Shown here one piece after another: positions 26,461 through 35,867 of a stretch of DNA of 64,000 bases. A program made the position numbers and the translations under genes. The notes under the pieces were generated by a model that was given only the letters and a program-made list of their open reading frames with translations, ran no database searches and was not told the origin of the DNA. The stretch spans positions 1 through 64,000 of the forward strand of contig NZ_AFEJ02000001.1 of NCBI RefSeq assembly GCF_000238775.2, given 5' to 3'. Numbering within the stretch: the stretch's first letter is position 1; each line of letters starts with the position of its first letter. Source of the stretch: Acaryochloris sp. CCMEE 5410 (GTDB lineage Bacteria; Cyanobacteriota; Cyanobacteriia; Thermosynechococcales; Thermosynechococcaceae).

Positions 26461-26604
26461 ATGCAATGTCCTCTATGTGGTCATCCAAAGACCCACAAAC
26501 ACGGTAAAACCAGTAAAGGCAGCCAACGTTACCGTTGCCCCCACTGTCACCAAACCTTCAGTGAGACCTTTGATACCCTTTATTATCGCCGTCAGATTTC
26601 TTCT
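26461..26604 (+). pseudogene. IS1-family InsA N-terminal fragment
   Basis: 48 codons: MQCPLCGHPKTHKHGKTSKG, then RYRCPHCHQTFSETFDTLYY. The two CxxC/CxxCH pairs and the following FSETFDT are the zinc-binding N-terminus of IS1-family InsA. The frame is cut at 26605 by the left end of IS5 copy 2, and the remaining IS1 sequence is not found on the other side of that IS5, so a deletion accompanied or followed the insertion. Confidence 0.8.
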
Positions 26605-26726
26605 CAACTCATTTCGGGTTTTATTCCATGGTTCAGATCAGCTAACACCCATTCCCTGCATAGCCTTTCATCGTTACAGACTAAAATGACTGGCGTCATT
26701 TAGTTTACCGTTCGTGAGGAGTGCAG

Positions 26727-27613
26727 ATGCCTCAAACTAAGTCCCATAAATGGATTCCAACATTCTTAACCCTTGAGCAGTTTGAGACATTTGTCTTACC
26801 CCATTTGCACATCGGCACTCGGGGACCTCAACCAAAGCTCTCTTTGCATGCCATCTTCAACTACATTTTGAAGTTGCTGCACTTGGGATGTCAGTGGAGT
26901 GAGTTACCCATTGAAAAGGACAAAATGGGCGACCGGAAATTCACCACTCCAGTGTTTATCGAGCCTTTCGACGCTATGAAACCCATGGGTGTTTTGAAGA
27001 CATTTTCAAAGCGTCAGTCTCAATGCTTAATGAAAAAGGGAAGTTGGATGCCAGCGTTATTCATGGGGATGGGACGACCACTGCAGCCAAAAAGGGGGCG
27101 ACAATCTGGGATTTAGTGGACACAAGCACATGAAGGGTGACAAAGTGGTTGCTTTCTGTGATGGTCGAAGACCGACCTTCGGTCATCGCAACTGCAATAT
27201 CATCTCTCCATTTGTGAGTGCCCCAGGTAACCGGAACGAGTCACCTCTATTCAAAACGGCACTGACGCAAGTGATGAGTACGGCCCGAACAGTAGGCATA
27301 GACTTGATTGGGACTGTCGTCAGCTTGGATGGCGTGTACGATAGTCGTGAGAATCGCAAGGCCATTTTTAATCGGGGTATGGTGCCGAATATCAATAAAA
27401 TCTACGTGGGAGAAAGACGCCAAAGCCAGGTCCAAAAGGCTGTTCGATTCATCCATCTTCCAAGAAAGATTCAATACCATTGAGCGAGTCTTTGCCTGGG
27501 AGGATAAATTCAAGCGCTTGTTGCTGTGATTCAAACGGATCAGCAAACTGCACTATGCCTTGAAAAGCTTGGCATATACGATGATCAATCTTCGGCATTT
27601 TTGCCAAGGTTAG
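26727..27613 (+). pseudogene. IS5-family (type A) transposase, frameshifted copy
   Basis: Same protein as copy 1 but defective. The A5 run of copy 1 is A4 here near 26923, shifting the frame after SELPIEKDK, and CGA of copy 1 is TGA near 27530 (LLL-stop-FKRISKLHY). The native ORF A/ORF B step is also present, near 27095. ATG at 26727 has GAGGAG 6 nt upstream; a GTG two codons earlier is possible. Product fragments include SGHKHMKGDKVVAFCDGRR and DGVYDSRENRKAIFNRG. Confidence 0.83.
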
Positions 27614-27699
27614 GATCGATTTGAAATCTAATCATTCCAGAGGTCTCTAATACAGTGACCGATTTTTTCATGCCTATAAAATGGAATAATGGGGAGAAT

Positions 27700-29012
27700 C
27701 TTTGGAGATGACAAGGCGCTTCAAATCTAGAGTCAGTAGTAGATGTAGCAGTCTAATTTCAAAGAAAATAGGGTGGTCGAAACGACTACCCTATCCAAAA
27801 TATGTTGCCAACATGCTACCAAAAAGTACTACGTGCTCACCTGAGCGAAAGCCAATATTTGACCTTGCAACTGTTGATACTGTTATTGCAAAGTCATCGC
27901 CAAATCCAACTGGCTCGGCTAGCCAGCATGTTTCCTCAACCGATTCATTACAGCAGTCGCATCCGCAACTTGCAGCGGTTCTTAGTCCTACCCCAGTTGA
28001 GTGTACGTCTGTTATGGTTTCCCATTCTTAAGCACTGGCTTTCAGAAGAATTCAAGACAGGCCATGGCAATCGAGCCTATCGCCGAGCCCGCCTCAAACG
28101 CACCGTTAATGGCTATGTGGTGATGGCCGTTGACCGCACCCAATGGAAGGGACGTAATCTGATGATGGTGACAGTGGTATGGGGTAAACATGCCTTGCCT
28201 GTGTACTGGGAACCCTTGCCTAAATCAGGCAGTAGTAGTCTCAAACAGCAACTCCGTTTGTTGAAAACGGCTCTAAAAATCTTCAAACCCTATCCAGTTG
28301 TGGTACTAGCAGACCGAGAATTCCACAGTCCTAAACTGGCTCTGTGGTTGAGCCAACGACAGGTTGAGTTTGTGCTCAGGCAAAAGAAGAGTGCTTATGT
28401 TCAACTCCAGGGTGAAGTACTATCAACCCCTCAAACAGAGGGGATTTACCCCAGGCCAGAAAGGGTTCCTTCGCGATGTCTATTGGGGAAAGCGAGACCA
28501 GTTGGGACCGTTTAACCTCGCGTTTTACTGGAAGCGACAGTATCGAGGCAAGGGGGGAAAAGATCCTTGGTTTATCATGACGAGTTTACCGACACTGGAG
28601 CAGGCTCTCTCGCTTTACGCTTGCCGATGGGGAATAGAGATGATGTTCAAAGACTGCAAGAGTGGGGGATACAATCTCGAACGAACGAAAGTCAATGATG
28701 CTCGTTTCCTTGCTTTGGTACTGGTGATGGCGATGGCCTATTGTTTAGCAATAGTCGCTGGCTATGGATTGAAAAATTGAAAGTCAACCACTATGTTGCT
28801 CGGCTCAATGAGCACTCTCGGCGGCGGCCTCGACACAGTGATTTTGGCACGGCGTTGTTTGGACATTTATGGTGTTGTGGCATGGAAATTTGGACCTCAT
28901 TCGCCACTGAATTAATGCAACTGATACCCCATAAACGACTCAATTATCAGAGGGGCATGAGGGCGCTATCACTGATTCAGACTATGTTGTAAAACCCTTG
29001 TCATCCCCAAAG
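27700..29012 (+). mobile_element. IS4-superfamily insertion sequence (1313 bp)
   Basis: Inverted ends CTTTGGRGATGACAAGG, with a 7-bp duplication GGAGAAT at 27693-27699 and 29013-29019. Comparison with IS5 copy 1, which has the uninterrupted sequence, confirms the insertion point exactly. Confidence 0.9.
27802..28992 (+). pseudogene. IS4-superfamily transposase, frameshifted
   Basis: Three frames in succession: the first, about 210 residues long, contains VVMAVDRTQWKGRNLMMV (first catalytic aspartate) and VVVLADREFHSPKLA (second). The next frame has LRDVYWGKRDQLGPFN and YACRWGIEMMFKDCKSGGYN, with the glutamate of the Y-(2)-R-(3)-E-(6)-K signature of IS4. The last has HSDFGTALFGHLWCCG near the C-terminus. 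Shifts lie near 28430 and 28750. All signature residues survive, so decay is recent. Confidence 0.85.
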
Positions 29013-29098
29013 GGAGAATTCTCAAAGTAAAGCGATTCAATTGCTAGTTTCTACTTTCTCAGTTGTTCATATTAGATCTAAAAGTCAATATTTTAGGT

Positions 29099-29207
29099 TA
29101 TACTGCCAACGGCTGAGGACTTAACATTTCAGATTGAGCTATAACTCTCTCTACCAAGGAATTTTAAACCCATTTAAAAAGTAAACTTTCAATTCGTTCG
29201 GAGTATA
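29099..29207. mobile_element. MITE family B, copy 1 (109 bp)
   Basis: Tips TATACTGCCAACGG and, reversed, TATACTCCGAACGA. It is inserted within IS5 copy 2: the corresponding place in IS5 copy 1 reads GGTTAGCTGG without it, so a TA was duplicated around a 105-bp core. A second copy lies at 49505-49613 in reverse orientation. Confidence 0.88.
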
Positions 29208-29233
29208 GCTGGTTAAAAACCCGAAATGAGTTG

Positions 29234-29979
29234 AGGTGAATCATAATGCTCAACACGCCCTGACCGTGATCGATACCTATGGTGTTGCCGTGGAGTTCGA
29301 AACCGTCAACCACTCTTCCCACTAGCCGGACATAACCTGCCGCTGGAGCGACAACGGGTGCCCCCGTAGCGGCAGCGTAATCTACGCCTCGGTGGTAATA
29401 GTCTTTAGCAAACACGCCGTTGTAATATCGCCGGACACCAAATTCAGTGCTGACGTAGCCCTGGCTAGGGCGGACCAGTGCGCCTTTCCAGTGACGCTTT
29501 GGAATAACGATGCGCTTGAATTTGTCGACGCGGTCAAATCCGTGATCGGTCCCCAAATCACTGCTGCCTGAGGGGAGCCAAATGCGCTAGGTGGTAAAGG
29601 AGCGGCCTGCCAGGTTTACGGTTAAGCGACGCGATATGTCTGAGCCAGAAACATTCAATGTTAGCTGTCCAGGTGTATCTAGAGGACTAGTGGGAATCAA
29701 CGCCCGATAACGATTGCCGGATACCAAAAAGCTGGGATAGTCGGTGCCGTTGACGGAAACAACCGGGGCAGTGCCAGCCGTTGAAACGCTAGAGATCACG
29801 ACCAAGATGGTATCGCCCAACCTGGGGGTCGTTGGCGAGAGGGTCACCTCGTAGGCATGGGCAACAGGACTCCAAAGGCGACCGCTGGCGACTGTGCTGA
29901 CCATTGCCCCCACCATCGTGAGAAAAGCCCGACGCCTTATACGAGGGAAAATGACAGGACAAATTTTGGGTTGCTTCAT
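29234..29979 (-). pseudogene. Tat-exported M23-type peptidase, nonsense-mutated and truncated
   Basis: From ATG at 29979 the product starts with a twin-arginine-like signal (RIRRRAFLTMVGAMVS, then a hydrophobic stretch and AHA cleavage site) and an Ig-like domain, then meets an in-frame TAG at about 29590 after AGRSFTT. The same frame continues RIWLPSGSSDLGTDHGFDRV and the M23 LysM-free catalytic domain EFGVRRYYNG, HRGVDYAA, APAAGYVRLVG and GIDHGQGV, and is cut by the IS5 end at 29233 before the last HxH. The intact protein would have cleaved peptidoglycan cross-links in the periplasm. Confidence 0.82.
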
Positions 29980-30003
29980 AGCTTATGGGGATTCAAAGCT
30001 CAA

Positions 30004-30133
30004 TAGACCTTATCGGAAATAAAATGGGTGAGAATAACTTCAAACGTCTATGTCGCAAGTCTTTGAGGTCGATTTTTATCCAAAAATAAAACTCTTTCCC
30101 AGTAAGGTTTTCAGCTATTTCCGATAAGGTCTA
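30004..30133. mobile_element. MITE family A, copy 2 (130 bp)
   Basis: Same 130-bp element as at 15840-15969, in opposite orientation, with tips TAGACCTTATCGGAAAT at both ends (perfect here). It lies 24 bp upstream of the peptidase pseudogene start and could have displaced its promoter. Confidence 0.82.
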
Positions 30134-30345
30134 ATTTCTTGTTTACAAGCGTAACCATTCCAACTTAGGTAATAGAGAAATATCTAACCTTATCCAAAAC
30201 GTCTTTAATAAGAGTAATCACCAATCCTGAGTCAATCTAATTGTTGGAGCTAATGATACCTATCTATAATCTTGACGTTCGCGTAATCGGATCGCATAAA
30301 GATATTCAGCGTATGCTCGTCTAGCAATCAAGCTAGGACAGCGGC
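30134..30345. other. Leader of the IS1634-type element
   Basis: About 210 bp of AT-rich sequence between the MITE and the transposase start. No gene or strong structure is seen. The IS1634 left end should lie here, but no partner repeat could be matched on the far side. Confidence 0.35.
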
Positions 30346-31919
30346 ATGGCGGATCAACTTACTGTTACGACTGAGCGTATTGATGATGTAGTGCTCCTGC
30401 TGCACATGATGATGCAAATGGGTTTACCAGAAGTGCTCAACAAACATCTTCCCCGCCACTGGAAACAGGAAGGCTTGGATTGGGGTTGGGTGATTGTGAT
30501 CTGGCTTTCCTACATCCTTTCCGAAGGCGACCACCGCAAAGTAGTCGTTCGAGACTGGGTCAAGCAACGCAGCACGATGATTGCCCAAGTCTGTGGTCTG
30601 ACGTTAAGAGAGACAGACTTTACAGACGACCGTTTAGGCATCGTCTTGAGTAAGTTGAGCCAGCCAGATTACTGGCAGCAAATCGAGGGCGACCTAAACA
30701 GTCAAACTCTGCGTGTTTATGAGTTAGACCGTCATTGCATTCGTCTAGATGCGACCACTGTTTCGGGTGTCCACCTGGTCCATGAGGACGGACTCTTCCA
30801 GTTTGGCCATAGCAAAGATGATCCGAGCCTTCCTCATCTCAAAGCCATGCTGGCGAGCTTAGACCCACTCGGTATGCCATTGGCAACTCACATTGTTTCG
30901 GGGGAGCAAGCGGATGACGGACTGTACCTCCCGATTTTTGAGCAAGTCCGCAAAAGCTTTCCTCGGGTAGGGTTACTGTGGGTAGGCGATTGTAAGATGG
31001 GTGCTAAAGCGACCCGAGCACAGATTCATCAGCAACAACATTATTACCTGACACCTTTAGCCAGAGTGGGTTCAGTGCCAGAGTTACTGGAACAAGGACT
31101 CATCGCTGCAGTTGCCAACGAGTCTCCTCTATTAGGAGTTCATCGTCTTGATGAGAAAGGACACCCCCAGGAAATTGCCACGGGATATGAGTTCTCCAGA
31201 AAGCAGGAGCATCATCAAGCGGATGGCTCCACAATAGAGTGGAGCGAACGGGTATTGTTAGTCCATTCTCCTACCCATGCCCAACAGCAACAGCGAGGTC
31301 TTGAACAGCGACTTAAACGAGCAACCCAAAAGTTAAACGCACTGACACCTGCCGTTGGACGCGGTAAGCGACAAATTCGCAGCCTCTCAGAGCTTCAGCG
31401 GAAGGCTAACGCCATCCTTAAAGCCCATCGCGTTGAGGGATTGATTGAATATAGCTGTGAGTATCACCTAGCGGTAAAGCAACAGAAAGAGCGCTACCAA
31501 ATCACCAAAGTTACACTCATAAAAGCCGCAGTTGAGACAACACAACAACGCTTTGGCTGGCGGGTTTACGTCACGAATGCTCCCTTGAAGAGTTGTCATT
31601 TGAGGAAGCTGTCTTGACTGTTCGGGACGCTTGGATTCAAGGAAGTGGGTTCTCTCGCTTGAAAGGTAGACCTCTCGGGGCATCTCCACTCTTTGTGCAA
31701 AGGGATGACCAAGCCAAAGGATTGATGCATTTACTGAGTCTGGGACTGCGGATCTTGACGTTAATTGAATTCGTTGTTCAACGTCGATTAAAGCAACACA
31801 AGGAGAAATTGTTTGGACTCTTCCCGGGAAATCCAAAACGCGCCACTACCCGACCCACTACGGAAAGAATTCTAAGGGCGTTTAAGGACATATCTCTGAC
31901 CATTCTTGGCGTAAAAGAC

Positions 31920-33056
31920 CAGGACTAACGCATTGACAGAAATTACCCCCAATGTTCAAGAGAGCCATCCCAGCAGTGGTTGTTCAAGAATGAATTGTCG
32001 AGCAACCTCTTGATATAACTTGCGTTGTAGGGCATACCAGTTGTCTATCTGTTGGTGCCAAACTTGTAATTCCAGCTCCACAAAAGCCCTAAGAGCACAA
32101 AACACATGGGTATGAACAGCCTCAGTTAAACGCACACGAAACCGCTGAAGTCCACACAATTGTTTGCCTGCACGATGAAAGCATTCAATGCCCCAATGGA
32201 GTGTGTGTAAATGCTCAAACTCAGCTTTACCTGCAATAGCAAGCTCCTTCGGGTCTGGCGCATACAGAAGGTAATAGCGACACGATTCGTTTTTGAATCG
32301 CTGGCAAAAACCTTCACGATGCCCACCCCTTTGAGGTAAACATGTAATCCTTGTTCAGGGATGACAAGGGTATCCACGCGTTGATACTGGCTCTGGCCCA
32401 ATCGCACCTGTCGATTTTTGGCAACACCAACCAGGAATCCCAATTGCACGTCTTTGAGTAAATTGAGATTGGCCTTGGATGCATACCAAGCATCGCTGGT
32501 GAAGGTCGTCGGTCGAAGCCCCCAAGCTAAAACCTCTTGGAGCATTTCCTGGAGATATTGATTCTTGGTTTTGCCCTCCTGTTTGTCATAAATACGATAG
32601 TTAATGGGGACTCTCAAGCCATTGGGACTGGTGTAGTACAGGGTGATTAAGGGGATTCCCAAAATCGGTTTGCTATGTTTGCTACTCCAGTAATATCCCA
32701 ACAGGTCCATTTTCTTGGGGTTGCTGTAGAGTTTCTCAGAACAGTATCATCAGCACTCAAAACGCCTCCGGTCAGCTCAATCCATTCATTGTCTGCAAGT
32801 AAATCAAATAGATCTTTGGGCTCATAGCGTTCTCGAAGCAAAAAGCGGTTGATGCTGTCGTGAGAAACATCTTTGAGGATTTCTGCCATATGGCTGCATC
32901 CATCTCCTTGGGGTTGAGCTAGGAGATAGCGGACATAAAGGTCTTGGGTGCACTGAGCAGTTGAAGGCTTGCTGGGTATTCGCAACAGAGGGAGAACATT
33001 AACGGCCTTTATCTTTCAACCCACAAAATAAAACCCGTGTCAATGCGTAAGTCCTG
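31920..33056 (-). mobile_element. IS701/IS4-like insertion sequence (1137 bp) inside IS1634
   Basis: Inverted ends CAGGACTWACGCATTGACA, with a 5-bp duplication AAGAC at 31915-31919 and 33057-33061. The target reading frame is restored when it is removed. Confidence 0.9.
31956..32985 (-). pseudogene. IS701/IS4-like transposase, frameshifted
   Basis: Starts near 32985 (RIPSKPSTAQCTQDLYVRYL, non-ATG start or start lost). A core in changed frames follows: GGVLSADDTVLRN (first aspartate), TFTSDAWYASKANLNLLKD (second), and a C-terminal HTLHWGIECFHRAGKQLCGL-like region with the glutamate. Breaks lie near 32680 and 32240. Family assignment rests on this D-D-E layout and the GGACTTACGCATTGAC-type ends common in cyanobacterial IS701/IS4 relatives; the exact family is uncertain. 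Confidence 0.75.
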
Positions 33057-33175
33057 AAGACGAAGAATATGGACATGTCTCCCCGTTAACTTCACTGCAA
33101 CAGAGCATCTTAGAACTTCTAGGCTTGGCCCCTGATATCTACTCCAGTCTTGAGTCAAGTACTGATGAGGCTTGA

Positions 33176-33521
33176 ATTACAGGAGGATGAAGCAAGACAT
33201 TTATTCAGAATTGGATAACGCGAATGCCAAGTAAACAATCTCATCTACTGGCACAGAATTTAGGTTCCTTCGGAAGGGATATTCAGCTTTCGAGAAGGGG
33301 TCGGTTCTTGAATCCTCATACCGAGATTGAGAATTCATCCCTATTCGTGAGTGAATTGCTGGGGACGAACCATTTCCTATCAATGAAGGGAACCGATGGG
33401 AGTACCAGCGCTGACTGATATCAGCAGGGGGAGCGATTTGGATCTCTAGTCGGACACCAAACGGTTGACCGATATCTTCAGTTCATCTTGCTGCCTAAAT
33501 TTAATCAGAGGAGAACTCCCC
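33176..33521. other. Gap after IS1634 remnant
   Basis: About 350 bp, presumably including the IS1634 right end and the promoter of the DUF1328 gene. Overlapping frames at 33224-33418 (plus) and 33201-33383 (minus) show no recognisable features and are not called. Confidence 0.4.
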
Positions 33522-33686
33522 ATGCTTAACTGGACACTTACTTTTTTAGTAGTCGCCTTAATTGCAGGCTTTCTTGGCTTTAGCGGTATTGCCGCTAGTG
33601 CAGCTGCGATCGCAAAAATCCTTTTCTATATTTTCGTCGCCTTTTTTATCCTCTCCTTTTTATTTGGCCTAACTAGGAGGGTTTAG
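33522..33686 (+). CDS. DUF1328 small membrane protein
   Basis: 54 aa: [20 protein letters not shown], then [20 protein letters not shown] and a short basic tail LTRRV. Two hydrophobic helices with the conserved [13 protein letters not shown] spacing identify the DUF1328 (YtjA) family, inner-membrane proteins induced under stress in several bacteria. I chose the ATG at 33522 because GAGGAG is 7-8 nt upstream; a start at 33465 would prepend unrelated residues. It opens a run of stress-type membrane genes. Confidence 0.88.
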   Translation: MLNWTLTFLVVALIAGFLGFSGIAASAAAIAKILFYIFVAFFILSFLFGLTRRV

Positions 33687-33839
33687 TGGATCCCCTGGAT
33701 TCCTTTTAACACGGCCTTATCGTATCGGTGTTGCCTCTATCCCTAGGGGGAGAAATACAAAACCGACAGTTCTCACCTAAGGTGGATGATTCTTACCTCG
33801 TAGCCTTCCTACACTGGGATTGAATTTCAAGGAAAAAAA

Positions 33840-34175
33840 ATGAGTCAGTTAGATAGAGAACAAGCTCGTTACGAGCAAGGTTATGCGGCAGGAAGCCGCT
33901 CCGGTAATAATAATTCCGCAACAGGGATTATTGTGGGCATCTTGGCTGTTGCTGTACTGGGTGTTGGCGCATGGTTTGTCTTTGCTCAAACCAGTCAAGA
34001 ACCAACCGGAGATACCGATGTGATTAACGTTCCAGCTCCAGAAGCCCCCAAACCGCCAGAAGTTAACATCAATGTCCCTGAACCAGAAATCAACCTTCCT
34101 AAACCTGACATTGATATTCCGAGTCCCGAAAATGGGACTTCCGAGTCAAGCTCCAGTAGCGAGTCCGGTTCGTAA
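33840..34175 (+). CDS. Single-pass membrane protein with proline-rich tail
   Basis: 111 aa with AAGGA 8 nt upstream of ATG. Residues 1-27 are charged (MSQLDREQARYEQGYAAGSR), followed by one membrane helix (ATGIIVGILAVAVLGVGAWF) and a Pro/Glu/Asn tail with repeats of the type PEPEINLPKPDIDIPSP. Topology is probably N-in, with the tail in the periplasm. I know no function. The same plan recurs in the next gene, so the two are likely tandem paralogues. Confidence 0.7.
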   Translation: MSQLDREQARYEQGYAAGSRSGNNNSATGIIVGILAVAVLGVGAWFVFAQTSQEPTGDTDVINVPAPEAPKPPEVNINVPEPEINLPKPDIDIPSPENGTSESSSSSESGS

Positions 34176-34235
34176 TTCCTCACCGTGTTCCCCGCCGAGT
34201 GACGCATTACCCTTTAGCAAACGGAAATAAAACTC

Positions 34236-34832
34236 ATGACATATTCATCTTCAGACCGTACCCGTACTAACCCTGTATCAGATAAAGACATCATTGTTGA
34301 TCAAGAAGTTCGCTACGCTGATGGGTCCGTGCAGAAGCATCGAGAAAAGCTAAGCAGTAATGATCCAGCAGCGGAAGCACGAATCGAGCGTGCCCGGCTA
34401 GAAATGGATCGCCAGCTTAAGATTCGAGATAACGACAATGCTGCACGGGGACTTTTGGTGGGCGTCATCGCTACGACGTTCCTTGGATTAGGAATTTTAG
34501 CCTGGTATATCCTCACCCATCAACAGGAGACAGAGGTTAATCCAGTGGTGGTGCCTGCCCAACCTGCTGAACCCTCAACACCGCCCGATATTAATATCAC
34601 TTTACCAAACCCCCCGACAGCCGAAACCACTGAAACCGCACCTGCCCCACCGACCATCATTCAAACCCAGCCTGCTCCCCCTCAGCAGCCCTCGGTGTCA
34701 ACTCCTCCTAGCAGCGAAACGGCTCCCCCGGCTAGCCCAGAAGCCTCTGCATCAGAACCTACGAATTCTGCAGCTCCCGACCAGCCAGTGAATGTGCCGC
34801 CGACTGAGACGACGACTCCTGAAGCCCCTTAG
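34236..34832 (+). CDS. Larger paralogue: single-pass membrane protein with Pro/Thr-rich tail
   Basis: 198 aa. A cytoplasmic segment (IIVDQEVRYADGSVQKHREK, then a charged helix ERARLEMDRQLKIRDNDNAA) precedes one membrane helix (GLLVGVIATTFLGLGILAWY). The last 110 residues are almost wholly Pro, Thr, Ala, Ser and Glu and are probably an unstructured periplasmic spacer. It shares with the preceding gene the helix-then-PPDINI/PPEVNI motif. The function is unknown. It ends 4 bp before the convergent DUF1206 gene. Confidence 0.7.
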   Translation: MTYSSSDRTRTNPVSDKDIIVDQEVRYADGSVQKHREKLSSNDPAAEARIERARLEMDRQLKIRDNDNAARGLLVGVIATTFLGLGILAWYILTHQQETEVNPVVVPAQPAEPSTPPDINITLPNPPTAETTETAPAPPTIIQTQPAPPQQPSVSTPPSSETAPPASPEASASEPTNSAAPDQPVNVPPTETTTPEAP

Positions 34833-34836
34833 GTTT

Positions 34837-35631
34837 TTATGGCAGCTCAATGCGCCGATACCGGGCTTGGCACCCCATATAAATCCCATACGCAATCAAC
34901 CCTATGGCCACCAGTGTTAACAGCCCTGGCCCGTAGGGTTGTTGTTTGATGGTCTCCAGAGCCTCTTCTGAGGAACGGACCGTGTCAGCATCGAACTCGT
35001 GAGCTGCTTTAATCACGTAGCCACCAATAATGGCCAAGATAATTCCCCTCGCACAGTACCCAACTCGACCGATGGCCACAATCATCTGTCTTTGCAGAGA
35101 ATTCAACGTATTGAGCTGTAAGCACTGGCGAAAGTCTGCTTTCCAAGTGCGGTAAAAGAAGGCAATCCCTACCCCTAAAAAGCCGACGCCAACGGTCCCC
35201 ACTAGCCACTGGCCCATGGGCCAAGACAGTACGCGGGCAGTCCAGAATTCAAAACTTTCTGAGTCTTGTTGGCTGCCTTGAAGGATCTGTACTGCGGTAA
35301 AGGCCAAGGCTCCATAGGCAACCCCACTAAGGCCCCTGCCCAGACGTTTGAACCCGTTTTTCAGAGTCTGGGGGTGGGCATTAGGATTCAATCCTGCTTC
35401 AACGATCCGCCAAAAAGAATAGCCCGCTAGACCCACTGTAATGGTGATCAACAAAATATTACCAGCTGGCTGGTGTGCGATCGCACGCAGGATTCCTTGG
35501 ATATCCTGAGCTTGTTGGTGATAGATGAACGCGGCTCGAGCCGCCAGGATACCGAGCAAAATATAGACAAAACCCTTAATCAAAAAGCCAAATCGAATCC
35601 AACCTACGAGCCATTTTCTGGTTTTGCCCAT
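34837..35631 (-). CDS. DUF1206 multi-pass membrane protein
   Basis: 264 aa with six hydrophobic segments in three repeated pairs. Each repeat starts with an R-G/R-x-x-G-x-x-x-KG-like element (WIRFGFLIKGFVYILLGILA; GRGLSGVAYGALAF; GRVGYCARGIILAIIGGYVI), the hallmark of the DUF1206 family. It acts in the cytoplasmic membrane; its biochemical role is unknown. It is convergent with the preceding paralogue pair and divergent from the long repeat protein. A HIP1 site lies in the gene. Confidence 0.85.
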   Translation of the reverse strand: MGKTRKWLVGWIRFGFLIKGFVYILLGILAARAAFIYHQQAQDIQGILRAIAHQPAGNILLITITVGLAGYSFWRIVEAGLNPNAHPQTLKNGFKRLGRGLSGVAYGALAFTAVQILQGSQQDSESFEFWTARVLSWPMGQWLVGTVGVGFLGVGIAFFYRTWKADFRQCLQLNTLNSLQRQMIVAIGRVGYCARGIILAIIGGYVIKAAHEFDADTVRSSEEALETIKQQPYGPGLLTLVAIGLIAYGIYMGCQARYRRIELP

Positions 35632-35867
35632 GACGTTCGTTTAGTCCTGCTAATTATGGCTGTTCTCAAAGGTTCGGTGTCGAATCGTTCGGAATTATTA
35701 GAGGGATTTGGACAGGATATCTCGCATAAGCGACTCACTTCAGGTACCTCTTGAGATAGAGATCAGCTGCTCTACGCTCCCAATCACTATACCTTTAGCA
35801 GGATGTAAAGCGGGGGTGGAGTCTCTAGGGTGGAGGAAAGATCGCAGTGTTTTCTGGAGAAATCGTT

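Larger units (their letters stand above)
26605..29233 (+). mobile_element. IS5-family element (type A), copy 2, carrying IS4 and a MITE
   Basis: Ends CAACTCATTTCGGGTTTT at 26605 and, reversed, at 29233; it is inverted relative to copy 1 and about 99% alike by eye. Inside are an IS4-type element (27700-29012) and a MITE (29099-29207). The outer flanks differ: a truncated IS1 gene on the left and a truncated M23 peptidase gene on the right. Confidence 0.88.
30346..33175 (+). pseudogene. IS1634-family transposase, frameshifted and split by another IS
   Basis: The first 423 codons (MADQLTVTTERIDDVVLLLH; catalytic regions RLDATTVSGVH and LWVGDCKMGAKATR) carry the DUF4277-type N-terminus of IS1634. 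A shift near 31595 moves to the frame of SFEEAVLTVRDAWIQGSGF, whose RDAWIQ block continues to ISLTILGVKD at 31919. An IS occupies 31920-33056. After it the same frame resumes EEYGHVSPLTSLQQSILELL and ends at 33173-33175. Removing the inserted element and one 5-bp duplication restores GVKDEEYGHV exactly. Confidence 0.88.

Noticed and set aside
18851-29233. Composite transposon formed by IS5 copies 1 and 2 around the pilin genes
   Set aside because: The copies are inverted and could in principle mobilise the segment, but no target duplication is found at the outer flanks and the interior holds unrelated IS debris.
33224-33418. 64-codon frame between IS1634 and DUF1328
   Set aside because: Competing frame on the other strand, no recognisable motif, no convincing ribosome site.
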